Shown here piece by piece: positions 5,255 to 12,537 of a DNA stretch of 13,527 nt (positions are counted from its first letter, which is position 1; each line of letters opens with the position of its first letter). This DNA is from JBMCLJ01 sp048615375 (lineage in GTDB: Bacteria > Patescibacteriota > Dojkabacteria > JAOAGR01). The position numbers and the translations under genes were made by a program. The notes below the pieces were generated by a model that was not told the origin of the DNA, ran no database searches, and saw only the letters and a program-made list of their open reading frames with translations. The stretch is taken from the NCBI GenBank assembly GCA_048615375.1, contig JBMCLJ010000032.1:1-13527 (forward strand). The letters are read 5' to 3'.

Positions 5255-6847
5255 TTAATATGGTGCAAAATCTGGTAAGGAACTCGCCTGCAATCTCGCA
5301 TCATCGCTAATTTTTTCCAGGATATTATTCCGATACATTTGAAGGTAATATTCCATAATGCGCGTAGTGCCAACTACCTCTTCTTCTACATCCAGAACAA
5401 AAAGTAAACGGTTTATAGTACTCATTATTTCTGTGATGTCATATCGCTGCAGCACTTCATCGTTTTCTCCTGCATTGAGTAAAATTACTATCTGGATGGC
5501 GTGTGATATATTCGCCAGGAAGGGGATTTTCAGCCTCTCTGAATTCAAATAATCCATTGCTCCAGGGGGGAGTAAAGCAATGCTGAATCCTTTGAACATT
5601 GTTTCAAGCGTATCTAGATGTAGCATTGCGGCATCAATCCCCGCTTTAATCGCTGTTTCATCACATTTCTCATGCAACTCATTCCAATCACTCATGCACT
5701 GTGCAATATGAGCATGTAATCCCTTTTCTCCAGCAGGATCTTGAAACAGTTCCATCAAGTAACTTGAATAGTCAGCATCAGATTGCGGCTCAAGTTGGTT
5801 CAATAAGCTGAATACCAGATACTTCATCACAGATGATACCGGATGTGGAGGAATGTCAGCATTTATCATAAAGTCTAGTAAATCAATAAAAAAACTGAAT
5901 CTTGACTTGATTTCAGCTTCCGGCATAGTCTCGCCAGGGAAAAGACGAGGCAGTAAGATTTGATGAACATAAATACTATCGTAACCTTCTGCCATATTCA
6001 ACCTAATTTCCCGCGGTGATGGTACCTGTGCTCGTGCATGTAAGGCTTGTACTGCTTCTGTATCAGGATGAGTCTCCTTATAGACATAGTGAGTGAGTAG
6101 CTTGCCCAGCGAATCAATTAATCTATCTCTCAGTAAAGTAGTATGTACCCCGGTATCATGACTAGAATCAATTGCAGGAGAGTTTACCATATCAGGAAAC
6201 AGAATTCCCATAAGCACCTGCATCTCTTTGTATCTATAATCTTCTGGAGCTACCACTTTCAAATCTGCTTCCGTCATTCCGTAGAGCTGTCTGAGTGCAT
6301 GTCCGGACACGGCAGTGTGGAGAGCTCCAGTGAATGGAGTATCTTCACGCAATACAGTACTATCGATTCGTTCAAGAGGTAGTGTGAGTAACCCAGCAAT
6401 AACCATTTCAAGAATCTGATCAAGTTTATTAAATCTATCAACTAGTAAGTTCTGAATTGCAAACGGATCCATGAAGAAAGTTTGAGGGTACCATATCTCT
6501 AAGAAGGGGGAGACTACCGTTTCTTTAAGCTCTCTTTCTGTATTTTTTGAAGGCTGCATAAAACTCAGAAGATGGTCTTCAGTTTGTTCCCCATAGCGTG
6601 CTGCGACGGCTGCCAGTACCAGCTGTAAAAAATTACTAAATGGAGGAATATCAACCATGCCTTCATCACGTATTGAGCGAACCGCTTTATGGTAAAAGCC
6701 TGGGAATTGCCATGATGCAGGCGCTGAGTTCCCATCAGATTGTGGAGATCCTGCCAATACACTATCACATAGTGAGTTAAAATCTGTATTGGCTCTATCT
6801 CCATAGTGTCTAATTGCATACTCAATACGGTTTAGATTAGTTGCCAT
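5255..6847 (-). CDS. Uncharacterised 530-residue helical protein between pflB and pflA
   Basis: I do not recognise this protein. It is soluble in appearance, rich in Leu, Asp and Glu, with no signal peptide, membrane segment or familiar catalytic motif. A motif of the form F-x-x-L-D-x-I/L-L-E-x-V-I-A-G-x(3)-L-P-L occurs at about 139-158 (FNKLDQILEMVIAGLLTLPL). Looser copies are at about 317-340 (FSFFIDLLDFMINADIPPHP) and about 411-431 (LDTLETMFKGFSIALLPPGA), which suggests repeated helical units. Its N-terminal half is duplicated in the split paralogue just downstream (4438-5243). The ATG is preceded by GAGGTACTATATACT, where GAGG is a weak Shine-Dalgarno 11-14 nt away. Placement between pflB and pflA on the same strand suggests co-expression, but no role in pyruvate formate-lyase function can be claimed from sequence. 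Confidence 0.75.
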   Translation of the reverse strand: MATNLNRIEYAIRHYGDRANTDFNSLCDSVLAGSPQSDGNSAPASWQFPGFYHKAVRSIRDEGMVDIPPFSNFLQLVLAAVAARYGEQTEDHLLSFMQPSKNTERELKETVVSPFLEIWYPQTFFMDPFAIQNLLVDRFNKLDQILEMVIAGLLTLPLERIDSTVLREDTPFTGALHTAVSGHALRQLYGMTEADLKVVAPEDYRYKEMQVLMGILFPDMVNSPAIDSSHDTGVHTTLLRDRLIDSLGKLLTHYVYKETHPDTEAVQALHARAQVPSPREIRLNMAEGYDSIYVHQILLPRLFPGETMPEAEIKSRFSFFIDLLDFMINADIPPHPVSSVMKYLVFSLLNQLEPQSDADYSSYLMELFQDPAGEKGLHAHIAQCMSDWNELHEKCDETAIKAGIDAAMLHLDTLETMFKGFSIALLPPGAMDYLNSERLKIPFLANISHAIQIVILLNAGENDEVLQRYDITEIMSTINRLLFVLDVEEEVVGTTRIMEYYLQMYRNNILEKISDDARLQASSLPDFAPY

Positions 6848-7037
6848 AGTATATAGTACCTCTATCCTTTTCAGGGAGTTCTGGATGTAATAATGGCAGT
6901 AGTATGATTATAAAGATGAAATGAGTCCTTAGCCAGAAAATATATAGGTGATATATAATAAGTACATCCAGCAATAAACTGTAACACCCCTTGATATATA
7001 CCTGAGGATATCCTTCAATAGTTAAACATTTAGTGCC
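6848..7037. other. Non-coding interval upstream of the 530-residue gene
   Basis: This AT-rich stretch has no credible ORF. It contains a minus-strand TATAAT (6912-6907), a possible -10 for the 530-residue gene with a weak -35. A 9-bp inverted repeat, CTGGATGTA (6881-6889) and TACATCCAG (6963-6971), is separated by 73 nt. A palindrome AGGATATCCT lies near 7013. Together with the VWA remnant next to it, it forms 557 bp without an intact gene before pflB ends at 7405. Confidence 0.4.
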
Positions 7038-7280
7038 ATGGGAACAGCATCAGACCAGCAGCTCGTCCAAAACAACGCTAATAACAGCAAAGTGAACACA
7101 ACATTTATCGGCGTCGGAGGTGATTTTAATGCAGAATCAGTTGAACTGATTACAAAAACCAGAGGAGCGAATTACTACGCTGTTCATTCCTCAAAAGACT
7201 TTAAGCAACGTATGGATGAGGAGTTTGCATTTATGGTGACACCGCTCGTGTACTATTCTCATGCCACCAACAAACCCTGA
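7038..7280 (+). pseudogene. Remnant of a von Willebrand factor A (VWA) domain protein
   Basis: The 80-residue reading frame contains VNTTFIGVGGDFNAESVELI, then TKTRGANYYAVHSSKDFK and MDEEFAFMVTPLVY. These are the characteristic last strands and helix of VWA domains found in bacterial surface or membrane proteins, where (T)TFIGVG-DFN, RGANY-SVHS and EF-YMVTPLV occur in this order. The metal-binding DxSxS motif and all upstream sequence are missing, and a stop precedes the ATG. After VTPLVYY the sequence leaves the family and stops. It runs opposite to all its neighbours, in the gap between pflB and the 530-residue gene. A short overlapping frame (7261-7404, beginning MPPTNPDYSKWERK) may be a second remnant. 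It is best read as a truncated relic left by a rearrangement. Confidence 0.7.
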
Positions 7281-7404
7281 CTATTCAAAATGGGAACGAA
7301 AATCCATCGAACTTCAGGTCTCCGACGAATACCGTGAAAAAATCAAAAAGTTTATCACGTATTATCAGGGTGAAATGAATGAGATCGGCAATTATCAATT
7401 CACC

Positions 7405-9762
7405 CTACCAGCTTACCCGTTCGTGAAATGTTCTCGATATTACTTCTTTTTGCTGCTCTTCGGTGAGCTTGATGAAGTGTACGGCATAGCCGGAGACGCG
7501 AATAGTAAGTTGCGGATATTCCCAGGGGCGCTTCATGGCATCTTCGAGGGTTTCACGGTTCAACACATTCACATTCAAGTGAAATCCTCCCTGCTTGAAG
7601 TACCCATCCAGCATACTGACAAGGTTCTCGGTGCGGTTCCTAATAGTCTTGCCAAGGGTATTCGGTGTGATTGAGAATGTATTGGATATTCCATCTCTGC
7701 ACGACGTGTATGGAAGTTTCGTCACAGAATTAAGCGAAGCGAGCGCTCCTTTTGTATCTCTTCCATGCATCGGATTCGCTCCTGGGGCAAATGGCTCAAA
7801 AGCTTTTCTTCCATCGGGGGTCGCGCCCGTATGTTTTCCATACACTACATTGGAGGTGATTGTAAGGAGAGACAGTGTATGCTCTGCGTTTTTATATGTT
7901 GGATATCGTTTGAGGGCGTCAATAAATTTCTGACACACTTCAATCGCGATATCATCGACCCTGTCATCATCATTACCAAAACATGGAAACTCTCCTTCAA
8001 TATCGAAGTCTGTCGCTATCCCTTTCTCGTTATACTTTGGTTTGACCTTCGCGTACTTCATCGCTGACAAACTGTCAGCAATTATGCTGATTCCCGCCGC
8101 GCCAAACGCCATAAACCGATGGATTTCCGCATCGTGAAGTGCCATTTGACTATTTTCATAGTGATAGTGATCATGACAATAGTGAATTATGTTCATGGTC
8201 TGAACATACATTTTAGCAAGCCAGTCCATAAGTCCGTAAAACTTCTTTTTAACTTCTTCATAGTCCAGGACATCACGGTGTTCCAGTGGTTCTACACCAT
8301 CAACTACCCTATCACCTGTTAACTCATTCCTGCCTTCGTTAATAACAAGAAGTAGTACTTTTGGCAGGTTACAGCGGGCACCGAAAAACTGCATTTGTTT
8401 GCCAATCGTCATAGAAGACACACAACACGCAATACCGTAATCATCGCCGTGATATGGTCGCATAAGTTCATCACTTTCAAACTGTAGTGAACTCGACTCA
8501 ATGGCGACCCTTGAAGCGTATGATTTAAACGCTTCTGGTAACTCATTAGCCCAGAGCACGGTAAGATTAGGCTCTGGTGCAGGGCCAAGGTTTGTCAGAG
8601 TATGTAGCAATCTAAATGACGTTTTAGTGACAAGTGGCTGGAGATTATCTGAGGTGTAGCGCGGTTTAACCTCTGCTTCGTCTGGATTTTGATAGCAGAT
8701 CTCTTCATCAGCGATATGCATTCCTGCGATAGAACACGTCACCCATGTCGGATCTCCAGCGAAAAGCGCGTCATATTCAGGATGACGTACATGACGTACA
8801 ATCCTTAGTTTAATTACAAAATCATCAATAAATTGTTGGATTTCTGCTTCACTGAAAGCTCCTTCGCTCAAATCCCTCTCCGCGTAGATATCAATAAACG
8901 CGTCAATTCTCCCCATACTCATTGCCGCTCCATCCTGCTCCTTCACCGCGGCGAGGTAAGCGAAATATAACCATTGAATACATTCCTGGGTGTTCGTAGC
9001 AGGTCTACTGACATCACATCCATAACATTCTGCCATCGCTTTGATATCCTCAAGGGCTTTGAGCTCTTTATGAAAAAATTCCCGACGATGCATGGTAGCT
9101 TGATTCATATAATCGCCACAGATTTTCTTTTCTTCATCTTTTTTCACTTCGAGTAACTTATTTATCCCATATAAAGCTACTCTTCGGTAATCCCCTATAA
9201 TTCTCCCCCGTGAATAATTATCCGGAAGTCCTGTGATAATACCTTCGCTTCGAAGGAGGTTGCCATCAGGGGTTCTGAAGTCCTCCCAGTGGAGATACTG
9301 TTCAAATACCGCATCATTATGTGTCTGCACAAGTTCTGTAAATGTCTTGAAAAGGTCAGGGTTGAGCTTATATCCAATAGCCTCCAGTGACTTTGCAACA
9401 AGTTGTACCCCACCTTTTGGTTTAATACCACGTTGTAGGGGCTTATCTGTTTGTAAACCAAAAATTGATTCATTTCTTTTATCGATATACCCTGCTTTAT
9501 GACTGGTAATCGTTGAGGGAGTTTCTACATCGACATCGAGCACACCGCCTTTATCAAATTCCTGTTGCATTAAGTCTTTTACTTTATCCCAGACTTTCGT
9601 AGTTTTTGTGGTTGGTTTTTCCAAAAACGACTCACCCTCCGTGTAGAGTGAATAGTTCTTCGCGATAAAGTCGCGGACATCTATTTCCTCATTCCATTTT
9701 CCCGTTGTAAATGAACGATACGGGTCGAGATTGTTTGACTGGACAGTAGTTTTAGTAGACAT
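7405..9762 (-). CDS. pflB: Formate C-acetyltransferase (pyruvate formate-lyase)
   Basis: This cytoplasmic glycyl-radical enzyme converts pyruvate and CoA to acetyl-CoA and formate in anaerobic fermentation. The 785 residues align along their whole length with known PflB. Landmarks are MSMGRIDAFIDIYAERDL (281-298), the catalytic Cys446-Cys447 in DDYGIACCVSSM, GKQMQFFGARCNLPK, DWLAKMYVQTMNIIHYCHD, TPDGRKAFEPFAPGANPMHG, and the radical glycine Gly758 in RVSGYAVHF, 27 residues from the C-terminus. Compared with E. coli it has about 22 extra residues near 350-376, before LVTKTSFR. The start ATG at 9762 has no Shine-Dalgarno. A possible promoter (TTGTCA, 15 bp, TATAGT) lies at 9812-9838. I saw no FNR-type box. 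Activation requires PflA, encoded at 3620-4399. Confidence 0.97.
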   Translation of the reverse strand: MSTKTTVQSNNLDPYRSFTTGKWNEEIDVRDFIAKNYSLYTEGESFLEKPTTKTTKVWDKVKDLMQQEFDKGGVLDVDVETPSTITSHKAGYIDKRNESIFGLQTDKPLQRGIKPKGGVQLVAKSLEAIGYKLNPDLFKTFTELVQTHNDAVFEQYLHWEDFRTPDGNLLRSEGIITGLPDNYSRGRIIGDYRRVALYGINKLLEVKKDEEKKICGDYMNQATMHRREFFHKELKALEDIKAMAECYGCDVSRPATNTQECIQWLYFAYLAAVKEQDGAAMSMGRIDAFIDIYAERDLSEGAFSEAEIQQFIDDFVIKLRIVRHVRHPEYDALFAGDPTWVTCSIAGMHIADEEICYQNPDEAEVKPRYTSDNLQPLVTKTSFRLLHTLTNLGPAPEPNLTVLWANELPEAFKSYASRVAIESSSLQFESDELMRPYHGDDYGIACCVSSMTIGKQMQFFGARCNLPKVLLLVINEGRNELTGDRVVDGVEPLEHRDVLDYEEVKKKFYGLMDWLAKMYVQTMNIIHYCHDHYHYENSQMALHDAEIHRFMAFGAAGISIIADSLSAMKYAKVKPKYNEKGIATDFDIEGEFPCFGNDDDRVDDIAIEVCQKFIDALKRYPTYKNAEHTLSLLTITSNVVYGKHTGATPDGRKAFEPFAPGANPMHGRDTKGALASLNSVTKLPYTSCRDGISNTFSITPNTLGKTIRNRTENLVSMLDGYFKQGGFHLNVNVLNRETLEDAMKRPWEYPQLTIRVSGYAVHFIKLTEEQQKEVISRTFHERVSW

Positions 9763-9811
9763 AGTAGTGATTTGTAATGTAGCTCAGGCCACGTACTTGT
9801 GCATGCTGAGA

Positions 9812-9838
9812 ACTATACCATTGTATACCCGCTGACAA
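9812..9838 (-). promoter_or_regulatory. Possible pflB promoter
   Basis: On the minus strand TTGTCA (9838-9833) and TATAGT (9817-9812) are 15 bp apart, shorter than ideal. The start would lie near 9805, giving a leader of about 43 nt. It overlaps the divergent promoter region of the DUF3592-type gene. Confidence 0.3.
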
Positions 9839-9855
9839 CTAATGCAAGTAATATA

Positions 9856-9864
9856 TGGTATAAT
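9856..9864 (+). promoter_or_regulatory. Extended -10 promoter of the DUF3592-type gene
   Basis: TGGTATAAT is a perfect extended -10 (TGnTATAAT), which can act without a good -35. It sits 16 nt before the ATG at 9881 and downstream of an earlier in-frame ATG at 9842. This favours 9881 as the real start. Confidence 0.5.
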
Positions 9865-9880
9865 TAATGTAAATTACGGT

Positions 9881-10600
9881 ATGCTATCCAGGCTTCGTTT
9901 CCAAAAACAACATATTTTTATGATTATATGGGGTAGTCTGTTCATGGGAATCCCTCTTGTTATGGGGGTGGGGGTTTTCATTAACTACTATACTTACCAG
10001 AGATTTGTCGCCAGCTCGGAGGAAACTACCGGCAGGGTTGTGGATGTGGTATCTAAAACAGTTGGTACGCGAAACAGGAGAACAGTATATTGTCCCATTC
10101 TTTCATATTATGATAAAGCAGAGCAACGCAGGACATTTACAAGCGATATCTGTTACCCTTCTGCGGCAGCTATTCCCGAAGTATCCACGGTATATTTCCA
10201 AAAAGATAATCCAGATGAAGCCCGTTCATACGATTCCCGGTACCAATCGATACTCAGTACTGGTATTTTGCTTACCACTCCGTTTCTTATAATCGGAGGA
10301 ACTGTCCTGTTTTTTACAATGAAAGGAATGGTTGGAGATGCTTCACTTATGAAAAAAGGCAGACTTACTACCGCTACGTTCGTAACCACAGAAATCAATG
10401 ATTCTGTAAAACTTAATGGGAAGCACCCTTATAAGCTTAAAGTTAAAGGTGTTAATCCGGTGACTGGCAAAGAAGAAGTATTCACCAGCAAAAATATTTA
10501 CGAACAAGCAGACTCCTGTGCTCCAGAAACAAAGTTCAACGTGTATGTCCATCCTGATAAGCCACGTAAGTACTTTGTAGACCCTCAGCCTATCGTATAA
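9881..10600 (+). CDS. Two-pass membrane protein with DUF3592-type domain
   Basis: With the ATG at 9881 the protein has 239 residues; an in-frame ATG at 9842 would add 13, but an extended -10 promoter lies between the two. A short basic N-terminus (MLSRLRFQKQ) is followed by a membrane segment (about 11-35). An extracytoplasmic domain (about 40-120) contains TTGRVVDVVSKTVG, TVYCPILSYYD, FTSDICYP and a V-YFQKDNPDEAR ending, the DUF3592 pattern of T-x-G-x-V, then Y-P-x-x-x-Y, then Y-x-P-x-x-P/N-x-x-A. A second segment is at about 126-147. A second, more degenerate copy of the same fold follows, with TTATFVTTEIN, YKLKVKG and KFNVYVHPDKPRKYFVD. Function is unknown in the family. It is transcribed divergently from pflB. 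Confidence 0.75.
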   Translation: MLSRLRFQKQHIFMIIWGSLFMGIPLVMGVGVFINYYTYQRFVASSEETTGRVVDVVSKTVGTRNRRTVYCPILSYYDKAEQRRTFTSDICYPSAAAIPEVSTVYFQKDNPDEARSYDSRYQSILSTGILLTTPFLIIGGTVLFFTMKGMVGDASLMKKGRLTTATFVTTEINDSVKLNGKHPYKLKVKGVNPVTGKEEVFTSKNIYEQADSCAPETKFNVYVHPDKPRKYFVDPQPIV

Positions 10601-10645
10601 ATTCTTTACTTCGCAAAATTAGAAGAAAAATATATAATTTATTTA

Positions 10646-10651
10646 TATACT
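10646..10651 (+). promoter_or_regulatory. -10 element of the DUF1801 gene (leaderless-type spacing)
   Basis: TATACT ends 7 nt before the ATG at 10659, the same hexamer and spacing as upstream of the YbjN gene. A perfect TATAAT at 10633-10638 is an alternative that would give a leader of about 14 nt. No Shine-Dalgarno and no clear -35. Confidence 0.4.
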
Positions 10652-10658
10652 CATAATT

Positions 10659-11069
10659 ATGAACAATTCAAATAAAGCAACAACTCCCGATGAATACTTC
10701 GAACAAATAGACGAACCTCGAAAATCCCATATGCTCAAGATTCGTGAGCTTATTAAGTCAACATTACCTGACTTTGAGGAACATATTCGTTCCGGTATGG
10801 TTGGCTATGGCACCTATCACTATAAATACGCGAGCGGACGAGAAGGAGACTGGTTTATCATCGGTCTGGCAAGCAATAAAAGCTACATCTCCATATATGC
10901 CTGTGTATCACGGAATGGTCAATACATTGCCGAAAAATACAAAGACCAGTTACCTAAAGCGAATATTGGCAAGAGTTGCATACGTTTTAAAACCACTGAC
11001 GATGTCGACCTCAGCGTCATCCAAAAAATCCTCCTTGACGCTAAAAAACCTGGCGATTATGCAATGTAG
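10659..11069 (+). CDS. DUF1801 (YdhG-like) family protein
   Basis: The 136-residue protein begins with TPDEYFEQIDEPRKSHMLKI, then IRELIKSTLPDFEEHIRSGM, GYGTYHYKYASG, DWFIIGLASNKSYISIYA, and ends with a segment around GKSCIRFKTTDDVDLSVIQKIL. This is the DUF1801 layout: a helical N-terminus with x-P-x-x-Y-x-x-x-x-x-x-P-R, a central W/Y-strand region, and a final S/C-I/L-R-F-K motif. Members are small cytoplasmic proteins without a settled biochemical role. Length is normal for the family. The TAG stop (11067-11069) lies inside the left end of the palindromic element at 11065-11167, so the element's insertion may have set the C-terminus (KPGDYAM). No Shine-Dalgarno. Confidence 0.83.
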   Translation: MNNSNKATTPDEYFEQIDEPRKSHMLKIRELIKSTLPDFEEHIRSGMVGYGTYHYKYASGREGDWFIIGLASNKSYISIYACVSRNGQYIAEKYKDQLPKANIGKSCIRFKTTDDVDLSVIQKILLDAKKPGDYAM

Positions 11070-11167
11070 GGACGCAAAATCTTGCGTCCGGTTCTTGCAG
11101 AATGGGTAGATGCATGATTATGACGTTTTTTTTATGGAGACAGGACGCAAGATTTTGCGTCCCTACA
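11065..11167. mobile_element. Nested palindromic MITE-like element
   Basis: Perfect 25-bp inverted arms at 11065-11089 and 11143-11167 enclose 53 bp. Each arm is itself a hairpin: GGACGCAA and TTGCGTCC separated by 4 nt. The outer ends are TGTAGGG and CCCTACA. There is no coding capacity inside; the core includes a T8 run. The design, long terminal inverted repeats around a short non-coding core, is that of a non-autonomous MITE or a clustered REP-like palindrome. No target duplication is evident. It supplies the stop codon of the DUF1801 gene and lies immediately before the guaB promoter. It could also act as a terminator-like structure between the two genes. Confidence 0.75.
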
Positions 11168-11175
11168 GGGGTGGA

Positions 11176-11204
11176 TTGATTTTATTTTTGGGTAGATCTA
11201 CAAT
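11176..11204 (+). promoter_or_regulatory. Promoter of guaB
   Basis: TTGATT (11176-11181) and TACAAT (11199-11204) are 17 bp apart. The predicted start is near 11211, giving a leader of about 26 nt. It begins 9 nt after the palindromic element ends. Confidence 0.6.
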
Positions 11205-11236
11205 TTGCAATCTTTATTTAACATTCATGTATTCAA

Positions 11237-12400
11237 ATGCACCCAAAAATCCACTCCCATGGTATTACTTACGATGATGTACTTCTCGTTCCAGGTTACG
11301 CTGACTTTCTTAGACAGGATATTAGTTTAGAGTCTAAACTATCCAGAAATATTACCTTAGCTTTACCTTTAGTAGCTGCACCGATGGATACTGTCGCGGA
11401 AAGCAAGATGTGTATTGCTTTAGGTAAACTGGGAGGGATAGGTATTATCCATCGAAATGTGCCTTGTGATGAACAGGCTCTACACGTCAAACACGCGAAG
11501 CAAGCTCAGGTACAGATGGGGGCTGCGATCGGGGTGAGTGCGGGTTATCAGGAACGGGTTGAAGCACTTATCGATGCAGGTGTTGACGTAATCGTTATTG
11601 ATTCAGCGCATGGGTATACAAAAGGTGTCATTGAGGTGTTGAAATATATTAAAAGCCACTGGAATCATGTTGATGTGATAACGGGCAGTATTGCTACATA
11701 TGATGGAGCGAAGGCACTTATCGATGCAGGAGCAGATGGTCTGCGAGTCGGCATGGGACCAGGGGCAATTTGTACAACCAGGATAGTTTCGGGAATGGGC
11801 GTACCACAGATTACCGCGATCTTAGAAACAGTGAAAGCCGCTGAAGGGAGTGGCGTACCAATTATCGCTGATGGAGGAATTAAGCAAAGTGGAGATATCG
11901 TTAAAGCATTCGCTGCTGGCGCGTCTACTGTCATGATGGGTAGTTACTTCGCTGCCTGTGAAGAAGCTCCAGGAGAGATATGTGAGCTGACCGCGGATGA
12001 GGTGCCTTCAAGGTTTAAAAGCATCACAGAAAACTGGCATCATACCAATGGTGATGGGGAACGAGTGTATCGCTTTAAGTCGTACCGTGGAATGGGATCA
12101 GTTGGTGCTATGGAACGTGGAGCTCAGGTGCGTGCAGAAGATGAATTCCATGGTAATGAAATAAATGGCCAGGTTCTCGTCGCGGAAGGTGTAGAGGGCA
12201 TGGTACCGGTCAAAGGTGCGGTTGCTGATGTCGTAGCCCAGACAGTTGGTGGAATCCGATCAGGTATGTTTTACGCTGGTACAAAAACAATTGCTGAATT
12301 GCAGAAAAACGGTACATTTTATCAAATTACTCAGGCGTCATTAGTCGAAAGTCATCCACATGACATCCTAGTGACAAATTCCGGTAAGTCATACAGCTGA
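11237..12400 (+). CDS. guaB: IMP dehydrogenase lacking the CBS domains
   Basis: IMP dehydrogenase oxidises IMP to XMP with NAD+, the committed step to guanine nucleotides. The 387 residues show TYDDVLLVPG (11-20), AAPMDTVAE (47-55), GGIGIIHRN, IDSAHGYTKGVIE (121-133), the catalytic loop GPGAICTTRIVSGMGVPQ with Cys179, IIADGGI (209-215), FKSYRGMGSVGAM, EGVEGMVP and a C-terminal SHPHDI. The roughly 120-residue CBS pair normally inserted after GGIGIIH is absent: HRNVPCDEQALHVKHAKQ runs straight into QVQMGAAIGV. About 28 extra residues precede FKSYRGMG. The flap Arg-Tyr pair reads Arg299-Ala300. SHPHD and overall identity favour IMP dehydrogenase over GMP reductase, but the altered flap leaves some doubt. 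No Shine-Dalgarno. Confidence 0.88.
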   Translation: MHPKIHSHGITYDDVLLVPGYADFLRQDISLESKLSRNITLALPLVAAPMDTVAESKMCIALGKLGGIGIIHRNVPCDEQALHVKHAKQAQVQMGAAIGVSAGYQERVEALIDAGVDVIVIDSAHGYTKGVIEVLKYIKSHWNHVDVITGSIATYDGAKALIDAGADGLRVGMGPGAICTTRIVSGMGVPQITAILETVKAAEGSGVPIIADGGIKQSGDIVKAFAAGASTVMMGSYFAACEEAPGEICELTADEVPSRFKSITENWHHTNGDGERVYRFKSYRGMGSVGAMERGAQVRAEDEFHGNEINGQVLVAEGVEGMVPVKGAVADVVAQTVGGIRSGMFYAGTKTIAELQKNGTFYQITQASLVESHPHDILVTNSGKSYS

Positions 12401-12537
12401 GTCAATGAAGAAAAAAGTAAATACGCCAGAGCAGCTGCTGAACGTTATAAGATTTTTGTACATATAACCTTTTTCCCGTGTACTATTATTATATTATGAC
12501 GCATGTTTTTTCCATTTTAACGCTCGTATGCAGGATT

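Noticed and set aside
7261..7674. A 137-codon plus-strand ORF
   Set aside because: From 7405 onward it runs antisense to the conserved end of pflB, including the glycine-radical region. Only its first 48 codons are outside pflB, and those are treated as a possible remnant.
9842..9880. ATG at 9842 as the start of the DUF3592-type gene
   Set aside because: A perfect extended -10 (TGGTATAAT) lies inside this stretch and no ribosome site precedes 9842. It remains possible if transcription starts further upstream.
12405..12467. Short ORF MKKKVNTPEQLLNVIRFLYI after guaB
   Set aside because: Only 20 codons, with no ribosome site, promoter or recognisable family.
12444..12474. GTTATA/TATAAC stem followed by TTTTT after guaB as a terminator
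   Set aside because: The stem is only 6 AT-rich base pairs with a 13-nt loop, too weak to call.
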